DNA of 5,155 bases from Candidatus Omnitrophota bacterium. GTDB lineage: Bacteria; Omnitrophota; Gorgyraeia; Zapsychrales; Zapsychraceae. The position numbers and the translations under genes are program-made. Below the pieces are notes generated by a model. That model searched no databases. It was not told the DNA's origin and saw only the letters and a list, made by a program, of their open reading frames with translations. Within the stretch, counting starts at the first letter, position 1, and each line of letters starts with the position of its first letter. Location of the stretch: assembly GCA_016217585.1 (NCBI GenBank), contig JACRHQ010000122.1, positions 1-5,155 on the forward strand, read 5' to 3'. Of the stretch, positions 1-4,655 are shown piece by piece.

Positions 1-792
1 ATCCGCAAGTTTTCGCAGGAAAAACTGGAAACCCAAGACCTTTTAACCAGGTACAACAGCTTGTCCCAGCCGATGGTTGATTTCTTGCACGCTTGTGTTT
101 TGGGACGCAAAAACATGATCGTCTCCGGCGGCACGGGAGCCGGGAAAACAACGCTCTTGAACGTCTTGTCCGAATTTATCCCCGACGGAGAGCGTATTAT
201 CACGATCGAAGACGCCGCCGAGCTGAAGCTTAAAAAAAGTCATTGGGGGCGGCTGGAGTCGCGCCCGCCGAACGTGGAGGGCAAGGGGCAGGTGAGCATC
301 CGCGACCTTTTTATCAACTGTCTTCGCATGCGGCCCGACCGCATCGTCATCGGCGAGTGCCGCGGGCCGGAGGTCCTGGACATGCTTCAGGCGATGAACA
401 CGGGCCACGACGGTTCGATGACCACCTTGCACGCCAATTCCACCCGCGACGCCCTCACACGCATGTCTTCGATGATCCTTTTAAGCGGCGTCGAGCTGCC
501 GGTGCGCGCCATCACCGAAATGACCTCTTCGGCCATCGATATCATCGTGCACATCAACCGTTTTTCCGACGGGACCCGCAAGCTCACGGGCATCACCGAA
601 GTGGCCGGCCTGGACAAGGAATTCCAGCTGAAACTGGAGGACGTTTTTGTCTTTCGGCAAAAAGGTCTTGATAAAGACGGCAAGATCCTCGGCGATTTTG
701 AAGCGACCGGCTATATCCCTGAATGTTACGATGACCTCGTTGCCCGGGGCATCGCTCTTAACAAGGAAATGTTCCGAAAGCCCGCGGGATAA
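1..792 (+). CDS. cpaF: CpaF/TadA-family type II/IV secretion ATPase, 5'-truncated by the window edge
   Basis: This is the C-terminal 263 residues of the hexameric ATPase that powers Tad/Flp pilus assembly at the cytoplasmic membrane. The reading frame is open from base 1 (I-R-K-F-S...), so the TTG at 61 is internal and is not the start. Residues are numbered from base 1. The Walker A loop GGTGAGKTT is at residues 43-51 (bases 127-153). ITIEDAAEL follows, then the Walker B region [12 protein letters not shown] with the catalytic Glu at residue 119 (bases 355-357). Next come [14 protein letters not shown] and the His box TTLHANS. The tail has the family's conserved DG-x-R...ITEV region and the ATG-x-x-P motif near the C-terminus. 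One small oddity is Cys where most relatives have Val in the GE-x-RG motif. In typical tad loci tadB and tadC follow this gene, but here a DUF192 gene does. Family assignment is very secure; orthology to CpaF rather than another subfamily is based on remembered motifs. Confidence 0.95.
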   Translation: MRKFSQEKLETQDLLTRYNSLSQPMVDFLHACVLGRKNMIVSGGTGAGKTTLLNVLSEFIPDGERIITIEDAAELKLKKSHWGRLESRPPNVEGKGQVSIRDLFINCLRMRPDRIVIGECRGPEVLDMLQAMNTGHDGSMTTLHANSTRDALTRMSSMILLSGVELPVRAITEMTSSAIDIIVHINRFSDGTRKLTGITEVAGLDKEFQLKLEDVFVFRQKGLDKDGKILGDFEATGYIPECYDDLVARGIALNKEMFRKPAG

Positions 793-797
793 TCGCG

Positions 798-816
798 TGC
801 GCCCTTCCGGGGCGCA
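798..816 (+). other. GC-rich hairpin just after cpaF
   Basis: A perfect 7-bp stem, TGCGCCC (798-804) against GGGCGCA (810-816), with a 5-nt loop TTCCG, starts five bases after the cpaF stop codon. A C/T-rich run follows instead of a T-run, so it lacks the tail of a classic intrinsic terminator. It could stabilise the cpaF mRNA end, weakly attenuate readthrough into the DUF192 gene, or be incidental. Confidence 0.4.
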
Positions 817-841
817 TCCTCCTCCCCCCAGGCCTCCTTTC

Positions 842-1198
842 ATGCGCATTATCAATACTACCAAAAACACGACCATCGCCGACACGGCATGTGTGGCCGA
901 TACCTGGCGCTCGCGCATGGTCGGCCTTCTGGGGAGGGAAAATATTCCGGCGGGTGAGGCGCTTGTGATTACGCGCTGCCGGTCCATCCATATGTTTTTT
1001 ATGCGGTTTGCCATTGATGTTGTTTTTGTGGACAAAAACGACCGCGTGGTTGGACTTGTGGAGAATATCCCCCCATTCCATTTAAGCCCCGTTTTTTTCT
1101 CTTCCAGTTACGTTGTTGAGCTCCCTGCGGGAACTGTCGCGCTCACGCGGATTTCGCAAGGCGACCATCTGGCATTCGAGAATCAAGACAGTATTTGA
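842..1198 (+). CDS. DUF192 family protein (COG1430-like), 118 residues
   Basis: This is a small single-domain protein of the DUF192 family, whose biochemical function is not established. Family hallmarks in order are VADTWRSRMVGLLGR (residues about 18-32), the core CRSIHMFFMRFAIDVVFVD, the VVELPAG segment, and a terminal GDH-x-x-x-F. Many family members carry an N-terminal signal peptide; this one has none and begins directly with the first strand. ATG 842 is chosen because upstream in-frame sequence lies inside the cpaF gene; only a weak AGG (830-832) with 9-nt spacing precedes it. It begins 50 bases after the cpaF stop on the same strand and is probably cotranscribed with it. From memory, DUF192 genes are often found in tad clusters, so a role linked to pilus assembly is possible but inferred. 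Its last codons overlap the -35 box of the next gene's promoter. Confidence 0.88.
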   Translation: MRIINTTKNTTIADTACVADTWRSRMVGLLGRENIPAGEALVITRCRSIHMFFMRFAIDVVFVDKNDRVVGLVENIPPFHLSPVFFSSSYVVELPAGTVALTRISQGDHLAFENQDSI

Positions 1199-1223
1199 AA
1201 TAGCGTCACAGGTGTGATATGCT
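1195..1223 (+). promoter_or_regulatory. Predicted sigma70-type promoter of the HTH gene
   Basis: The boxes are TTGAAA (1195-1200), a 17-bp spacer, then TATGCT (1218-1223). The -10 box is directly preceded by TGA, matching the extended -10 pattern TGn. Transcription would start near 1230, giving a short leader of about 30 nt before ATG 1259. The -35 box overlaps the stop codon of the DUF192 gene. Matches are 5/6 and 4/6 to consensus. The organism's sigma factor preferences are unknown, so this is a pattern-based call. Confidence 0.5.
1206..1217. promoter_or_regulatory. Candidate operator palindrome inside the promoter spacer
   Basis: TCACA (1206-1210), two bases, then TGTGA (1213-1217) form a dyad that fills the region between the -35 and -10 boxes. 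A protein bound there would block RNA polymerase, the usual arrangement for repression. The downstream gene encodes an N-terminal helix-turn-helix, so autorepression is a natural hypothesis. The dyad is only 5 bp per arm, so chance is not excluded. Confidence 0.35.
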
Positions 1224-1258
1224 GTCGTAAATGTCCAATCTGAAATAGTGTTGTTTCT

Positions 1259-3061
1259 ATGGGAGTTATTTATAAATTCAAAAAAGAGGTTATTGATTTT
1301 GTCCTGCAGCAGAAGCGGGATAATCAAAGTCTCGGCTGCCGTCAGCTGGCGGTTCTGACCAGCGAAAAATTCAAACTGCAGGTCTCCAAATCTTCGGTAA
1401 ATGCCATTATCAAAAACGCCCGTTTAAGCAGCGGGGTCGGGCGAAGGCCGGGGTTCGAGCCGGCGCCGCGAAAATTCCAGATCCCCTCCAGAAAAAAGGA
1501 ACAGCTTTCCGACGAGATGCGCAAGGTCGGGCTTGAAAAGAAAAAACAGCCCGCCGCATCCGTCCCCAGGCCCGTCCGGCGGGCGGCGGCCGCTGCATCC
1601 AGGACGCCACAAGCCGCCGTTACGCAGGATTTTTTGGATCAAGTGGAGCGGCTGCGTCAAGAGCGGATCCGCCGGAAAGGACCGGTCCGGGAGGGGATGG
1701 GATGCGTGTTCCTTATGGCGGCGCAGTGGGAGTTGTCACGGACGTCTGTTTTGGGAAAATTATTGCGCAAATATGCCCGGCAGCAGCTCCCCGATCTTTT
1801 TGACGCCGCCTGTGACATACTGCCCTGTTTGAGCGCGCTGGGGGTCAACCCGGCTGAACAGATTGGACAATTGTCCAGCCACGCATTGTGGACATTTCTT
1901 CCACCTTCGGTTTTCCCGGGTGATGTATTGGAGGCATTTCATGGGTTGAGCTATATTCTGCCTTCCAGAAGACTTCTGTTTGAATATGAGGAAGAAAAAA
2001 AACAAATGCTGGTGGAGGCGGGTGAATTTCGTGTTCTTCTGGAAGATGGAAGCGAAATAGTGATGGACGCGCGTCTGACCGGCGTATGGCCACAAAAAGC
2101 CCCCCCGCAGCTCTCGGCGCCCCTGGAGCAGGCCATGTCCGCCTTGTCTCATGGCCTGGTCAGCAATAATCGCCCCGCGGTTTTTTTGTCGTCGGCCGGT
2201 AGGCTCTCCCCTGACGGGGACCTCCGGCCTTCTGGAGGTGCAGAGCAATTTCATCATGGCGTTGGGGAGATGATCGCCGCCTGCGAGGGGCTGGCAAACA
2301 AGCGTCCGAAAAAGCTGGATGTTTTGAGCCCGTCGGGCGAGCTGTTGGCCGCATTTTCTTCTTTTCCCGACAAGAAACGGATTTTTATGTTGGGAGTGTG
2401 GCCGTGGCAAAAAGAATTCACTTTTTTCTTAAAGGCCGCCGGGGGGTTGGAGCCATTTTATTGTGAAGAACTGGACCGGGTTGTTTATGTCCGGGACTGG
2501 TTGACTTCTCCTCCTCCTTCGGGCATATTTCAGGGGCAGTTAAAAGGGGCCGGGCCGTTCCGGGCCATCGCGGTATCGATGTCATCGCCGGCGGCGGAAG
2601 CGGTTATTTTTACCAATTGGGTCCAGGGGGCGGTTAAAGATGCCGCAGTGGCTTTTTTGCGGCGGTGGCCTTATTTAGATAAAGGGCCGGCCGGTCGGGT
2701 GTTGGCGCATGGGACGGACAAGGAGGCCCGCCTGTCCTTACCGGAATTTGAATCGCTTTCATCCCAGGCGGAACAAACAGAGCTTTCTGTTTTATCCAGA
2801 GATTTAGGTGAGGCGCTGCACCGGTATTGTCAAAAGCGGTTTTTTGAAGAGTTCCACACCAAAGATGATATAAATGCCTTCAGGTCAATCTATTATGGAA
2901 TATCCGGCAGTTGTTCAAGCGGCAAGGAGCGGGTGGAAATTGTTCTGAATCCGCCGGCCGGCCATGAACGGCTGGATGAATTACGGCTGGCCGCGCAGCG
3001 CCTTAACGAAAGCGCTGTGACAGACTCCTGGAACAGGCAGCTGTTTGTTACGGTAGAATAA
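1259..3061 (+). CDS. Large HTH-containing protein of unknown function, possibly transposase-derived (600 residues)
   Basis: I cannot assign a named family. Residues about 5-53 look like a helix-turn-helix of the Homeodomain-like/transposase type, with a recognition region VSKSSVNAIIKN (42-53) followed by LSSGVGRRP (56-64). Residues 65-120 are a basic, Pro/Ala-rich linker (for example RRAAAAASR). The rest, 125-600, is a long soluble globular region with no signal peptide or clear membrane helix. Segments with an IS4/IS1634-like flavour are a candidate first Asp in VMDARLTGVW (268-277), LGVWPWQKEF (378-387), VIFTN (449-453) and FLRRW (466-470), plus a C-terminal RLNESAV...RQLFVTV stretch. The expected Glu after the RW motif is not in register (Leu, then Asp), so if this is a transposase fold it is probably inactive. 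No terminal inverted repeats or target duplications were seen around it. ATG 1259 lacks a Shine-Dalgarno sequence. The protein is intact, in a pilus locus, with its own promoter; regulator or domesticated element are both open. Coding status is firm, function is not. Confidence 0.82.
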   Translation: MGVIYKFKKEVIDFVLQQKRDNQSLGCRQLAVLTSEKFKLQVSKSSVNAIIKNARLSSGVGRRPGFEPAPRKFQIPSRKKEQLSDEMRKVGLEKKKQPAASVPRPVRRAAAAASRTPQAAVTQDFLDQVERLRQERIRRKGPVREGMGCVFLMAAQWELSRTSVLGKLLRKYARQQLPDLFDAACDILPCLSALGVNPAEQIGQLSSHALWTFLPPSVFPGDVLEAFHGLSYILPSRRLLFEYEEEKKQMLVEAGEFRVLLEDGSEIVMDARLTGVWPQKAPPQLSAPLEQAMSALSHGLVSNNRPAVFLSSAGRLSPDGDLRPSGGAEQFHHGVGEMIAACEGLANKRPKKLDVLSPSGELLAAFSSFPDKKRIFMLGVWPWQKEFTFFLKAAGGLEPFYCEELDRVVYVRDWLTSPPPSGIFQGQLKGAGPFRAIAVSMSSPAAEAVIFTNWVQGAVKDAAVAFLRRWPYLDKGPAGRVLAHGTDKEARLSLPEFESLSSQAEQTELSVLSRDLGEALHRYCQKRFFEEFHTKDDINAFRSIYYGISGSCSSGKERVEIVLNPPAGHERLDELRLAAQRLNESAVTDSWNRQLFVTVE

Positions 3062-3089
3062 TATAATATAAAATATTTCTTTATCCGTC

Positions 3090-3117
3090 TTGACACCCTT
3101 TAAAGCCATGCTATACT
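3090..3117 (+). promoter_or_regulatory. Near-consensus sigma70 promoter of the pilin array
   Basis: The boxes are TTGACA (3090-3095, perfect), a 16-bp spacer, and TATACT (3112-3117, 5/6). This is the best promoter match in the window. It lies 29 bases after the HTH gene stop and is followed by a T-rich start region, so transcription would begin near 3124. It would give the pilins a leader of about 168 nt before ATG 3292, which matters because that leader is strongly structured. Confidence 0.7.
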
Positions 3118-3146
3118 TTTCAGTGCCGATCTTTGATTACGCTTAC

Positions 3147-3259
3147 GACACCGCAAGGTGTTTATTATAGAGGCCCTAAGGAATTCTCTGTTGAAGCGGG
3201 AGACGGATATATCCGTCTCCCGCGGAAACAGAAAGGGCACGGATAGTCTGTTAAACACC
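3147..3259 (+). ncRNA. Structured 5' leader RNA of the pilin operon, class not recognised
   Basis: Several helices can be drawn. ACACC (3148-3152) and GGTGT (3157-3161) close a GCAA tetraloop of GNRA type. Alternatively GGTGTTTA (3157-3164) pairs perfectly over 8 bp with TAAACACC (3252-3259), enclosing everything between. The two cannot form together, because ACACC occurs at both 3148-3152 and 3255-3259 and both copies compete for the same GGTGT. Inside, GCCCT (3173-3177) pairs with AGGGC (3234-3238) and TCTGTT (3187-3192) with AACAGA (3227-3232). A 3x3 purine loop GAA/GGA follows, then the 28-bp palindrome. This looks like a cis-regulatory leader with a two-state fold. I do not match it to a riboswitch class I know. 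No T-run follows any hairpin, so control, if any, would be at translation, stability or antitermination. Folding was done by eye. Confidence 0.5.
3196..3223. repeat. Perfect 28-bp palindrome in the pilin leader
   Basis: The arm GCGGGAGACGGATA (3196-3209) is followed immediately by its exact reverse complement (3210-3223). As RNA it makes a stable apical hairpin, losing only a few central A-U pairs to the loop. It is flanked by a 3x3 all-purine internal loop and a further 6-bp stem, so it appears to be the tip of a longer rod. As DNA it could also be a protein-binding dyad. No T-run follows, so it is not an intrinsic terminator. Confidence 0.8.
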
Positions 3260-3291
3260 CAGGGGCGTCGCGATGAGGCTGGATTAAGAAC

Positions 3292-3435
3292 ATGACTCAA
3301 AAAGGTCAAAGCCTGCTAGAATATGCCTTGGTCGCGGCGGTCGTCACGGCAGCCGTGATTGCCATGAGCACCTACGTGTTCCGGTCAGTACAGGCCACCC
3401 AACAGACCATCCAGACAGAATTCCAGAAGGAATAA
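3292..3435 (+). CDS. Pilin-like protein 1 with class III-type signal motif, 47 residues
   Basis: This is the first and smallest of five pilin-like genes. A five-residue leader MTQKG precedes QSLLEYALVAAVV, giving the canonical Gly -1 and Glu +5 of prepilins (Flp and archaeal class III type). One hydrophobic helix follows (about residues 11-30), then a short tail with YVFRSVQA that matches the Y-x-x-R-[AGS]-[ILV]-Q motif of its neighbours. The mature form of about 42 residues resembles a minimal Flp fibre subunit, held in the inner membrane before assembly. ATG is the only plausible start, since an in-frame TGA lies at 3274-3276. The ribosome binding site is poor (GGA 3281-3283), unlike the next three genes, which fits control through the structured leader just upstream. 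The ATG overlaps the TGA of a short leader reading frame as ATGA. Confidence 0.9.
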   Translation: MTQKGQSLLEYALVAAVVTAAVIAMSTYVFRSVQATQQTIQTEFQKE

Positions 3436-3436
3436 G

Positions 3437-3467
3437 AAATAAAATTCGATTCCTAATGTTTTTATTT
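3437..3467 (+). other. AT-rich inverted repeat between pilins 1 and 2
   Basis: AAATAAAA (3437-3444) and TTTTATTT (3460-3467) are perfect 8-bp inverted arms with a 15-nt loop, starting one base after the pilin 1 stop and ending shortly before the pilin 2 ribosome binding site. The stem is all A-T and so weak; it could mark an RNA processing site that differentiates pilin 1 and pilin 2 levels, or be compositional chance. Confidence 0.25.
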
Positions 3468-3472
3468 TATCA

Positions 3473-3478
3473 GGGAGG
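3473..3478 (+). promoter_or_regulatory. Strong Shine-Dalgarno of pilin 2
   Basis: GGGAGG with a 6-nt spacer AAAAAC sits before ATG 3485. It fixes the distal ATG as the start of pilin 2 even though this gives an unusually long leader peptide. Confidence 0.8.
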
Positions 3479-3484
3479 AAAAAC

Positions 3485-3727
3485 ATGTTGAGGAAAAAGA
3501 AAGCACTGTGTCTCCAGGATGCCGTTTCTCTGAAGGGGAAGGGGCAGGAGAAAAAGTCCAGGGGGCAAAGCACCATTGAGTATATCATCCTGGTCGCGGC
3601 GGTCATCGCGGCTATCCTGGTCTTTTCTCCGGGATTCAGGACGGCGTTTCAGCAGACATTAAATGCCGGCACCAACGGCATGCAGAACATGGCCCTGAGA
3701 TTAAGTTCGTCAAGGCCAAACAAGTAA
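3485..3727 (+). CDS. Pilin-like protein 2 with long leader peptide, 80 residues
   Basis: The leader is 27 residues, rich in Lys/Arg and ending KKSRG; QSTIEY follows, with Gly at -1 and Glu at +5. A hydrophobic helix IILVAAVIAAILVF comes next, then a short mature tail of polar residues (GFRTAFQQTLNAGTNG...). The mature protein would be about 53 residues, Flp-sized. Its leader is two to five times longer than those of its neighbours and includes a Cys and a Gln-Asp segment; I see no good internal start, and the strong ribosome binding site supports ATG 3485. The post-helix motif is degenerate here (F-R-T-A-F-Q), making it the most divergent of the set by that measure. A 49-nt gap separates it from pilin 1, and it is probably on the same transcript. 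Confidence 0.9.
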   Translation: MLRKKKALCLQDAVSLKGKGQEKKSRGQSTIEYIILVAAVIAAILVFSPGFRTAFQQTLNAGTNGMQNMALRLSSSRPNK

Positions 3728-3780
3728 TACAGCACAAGAGTTGAAGATAACCATTGATGAGTAACAGTGGAGAAATCCTC

Positions 3781-3786
3781 AGGAGG
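3781..3786 (+). promoter_or_regulatory. Strong Shine-Dalgarno of pilin 3
   Basis: AGGAGG with an 8-nt spacer AAAAATCC precedes ATG 3795. The block AGGAGGAAAAATC is repeated before pilin 4, suggesting matched high expression or a recent duplication that carried its translation signal along. Confidence 0.8.
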
Positions 3787-3794
3787 AAAAATCC

Positions 3795-4169
3795 ATGTTG
3801 AGAAAATTATTGAAAAACAAAAAAGCGCAGAATACCGCCGAGTACGCGATTCTGATTTCGCTCGTCGTGGCCGGTATCATCGCGATGCAGACCTACGCCC
3901 AGCGCGCCTTGCAGGCCAGGGTCCGTGATGCCGCGAGTTATATGAAAAACGAGATAGTGACGGCGGACACGACCGGGAGCATGGGGGGAACGGTCCAGTA
4001 TGAACCGTATTATCTGACGACGGATTATACGATCAGCCGTAATGAAGCAACGACCAAGAAACTGGATACCACGACAACCCGGCAGGACGCACTCTTGCAG
4101 AGAACGCGTGAGGTGGGCGGTTTCCAGAACATGAGTTACAACGCGCAGAAGTTTAATGAGGCGTTTTAA
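3795..4169 (+). CDS. Pilin-like protein 3 with extended YEPYY tail, 124 residues
   Basis: The 11-residue basic leader MLRKLLKNKKA precedes QNTAEY, with Ala instead of Gly at -1 and Glu at +5. A hydrophobic stretch AILISLVVAGIIAM follows, then TYAQRALQARVRDAA, the fullest version of the locus's post-helix motif. The tail of about 75 residues is polar and Thr-rich with QYEPYYLTTDY in the middle and a run of Asp/Thr near DTTTTRQD. It is twice the size of an Flp pilin, so the tail likely forms an exposed domain on the fibre or at the cell surface. Pilin 5 is its closest relative here: the same start MLR, helix, RALQAR/RAVQAR motif and YEPYY, with nearly equal length. It follows pilin 2 by 67 nt with no terminator seen between them. 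Confidence 0.92.
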   Translation: MLRKLLKNKKAQNTAEYAILISLVVAGIIAMQTYAQRALQARVRDAASYMKNEIVTADTTGSMGGTVQYEPYYLTTDYTISRNEATTKKLDTTTTRQDALLQRTREVGGFQNMSYNAQKFNEAF

Positions 4170-4186
4170 GAGAGACAGTAATTCTT

Positions 4187-4192
4187 AGGAGG
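4187..4192 (+). promoter_or_regulatory. Strong Shine-Dalgarno of pilin 4
   Basis: AGGAGG with a 9-nt spacer AAAAATCAA precedes ATG 4202. It is nearly identical in sequence to the site before pilin 3. Confidence 0.8.
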
Positions 4193-4201
4193 AAAAATCA
4201 A

Positions 4202-4537
4202 ATGTTTACATACTTGAACAAACGCAGAAAAAAAGGACAGAGTACCCTGGAGTACGCGGTCCTGATTATCATTATCATCGGCGCCCTGTTGTCAATCCAG
4301 GTGTATATCAAGCGCGGTATCCAGGGGCGCTTGAAAGGCGCGGCGGATGACATCGGGGACCAGTTCTCTGTTGGGAACACCAACATAGTTTCTACTATGA
4401 CAACGTCAAGCCGGACCAAAGATGCGTTCAAAGCGGGCGTGTCGGGCTCCACATTGCTGGGCAATGAAGTGACAACGACCAGGACCAACGCGTATATTAT
4501 GAACGTCGAGTACGAATTCTGGGGTAAAAAAGGTTAA
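4202..4537 (+). CDS. Pilin-like protein 4 with extended tail, 111 residues
   Basis: The leader MFTYLNKRRKKG (12 residues) precedes QSTLEY, with Gly -1 and Glu +5. The helix AVLIIIIIGALLSI is followed by VYIKRGIQGRLKGAADD, the locus motif again. The tail is polar with Ser/Thr-rich patches (STMTTSSRT, TTTRTN) and ends in YEFWGKKG; it lacks the YEPYY motif. It begins 32 nt after pilin 3 and ends just before an intrinsic terminator, so it is the last gene of the pilin 1-4 transcript. Its role is inferred to be a structural or minor subunit of a Tad-like fibre; which of the four is the major subunit cannot be told from sequence. Confidence 0.92.
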   Translation: MFTYLNKRRKKGQSTLEYAVLIIIIIGALLSIQVYIKRGIQGRLKGAADDIGDQFSVGNTNIVSTMTTSSRTKDAFKAGVSGSTLLGNEVTTTRTNAYIMNVEYEFWGKKG

Positions 4538-4572
4538 TTTTTTATCTCTGGATTGCTTGACAGACGCGTTGC

Positions 4573-4622
4573 AAAAAACGGCTTACTTGGGGGGCGGTTC
4601 TTTTCCAGGTAAGCCGTTTTTT
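4573..4622 (+). terminator. Strong intrinsic terminator after pilin 4
   Basis: AAAAAACGGCTTAC (4573-4586) and GTAAGCCGTTTTTT (4609-4622) are perfect 14-bp inverted arms. The core CGGCTTAC/GTAAGCCG can extend through TTGG/CCAG with a wobble pair, and a run of six T closes the right arm. The A-run on the left arm makes it potentially bidirectional, though no gene is seen converging from the right. It lies 35 nt after pilin 4 and 33 nt before pilin 5, splitting the array into two units unless there is readthrough. Confidence 0.9.
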
Positions 4623-4655
4623 ATGCAGGAAATACGATTTACCATTAACCAAAAT

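Noticed and set aside
61..61. TTG at 61 as the start of the ATPase
   Set aside because: The frame is open to base 1 and the translated residues before it (IRKFS...) match the family's sequence upstream of the Walker A loop, so the gene is truncated by the window edge.
1424..2410. Long reverse-strand frames inside the HTH gene
   Set aside because: Low-complexity Arg/Pro-rich shadows of a GC-rich coding frame, without recognisable domains.
3062..3067. TATAAT right after the HTH gene as a -10 box
   Set aside because: No -35 element at a workable distance; the TTGACA-16-TATACT pair 28 bases later is far better.
3191..3235. Palindrome as an intrinsic terminator or attenuator
   Set aside because: It is followed by GGAAACAGAAAGG, with no T-run on either strand.
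3124..3291. c-di-GMP-I (GEMM) riboswitch, tempting because of the pilus context, the GNRA loop and a CCTAAGG string
   Set aside because: The hallmark GGGCAAACC and ACGCAAAGC strings and the 3' partner of the tetraloop receptor are not present, and the helix order does not match. I also saw no match to T-box, cobalamin, TPP, fluoride or ZTP core motifs.
4557..4562. TTGACA as a -35 box for pilin 5
   Set aside because: No acceptable -10 box is found 15-19 bases downstream, where the terminator stem lies.
4557..4655. Extended N-terminus of pilin 5 from TTG 4557 or ATG 4623
   Set aside because: The extension would be encoded by the terminator hairpin and its T-run and has no counterpart in pilin 3; ATG 4656 aligns with the pilin 3 start.
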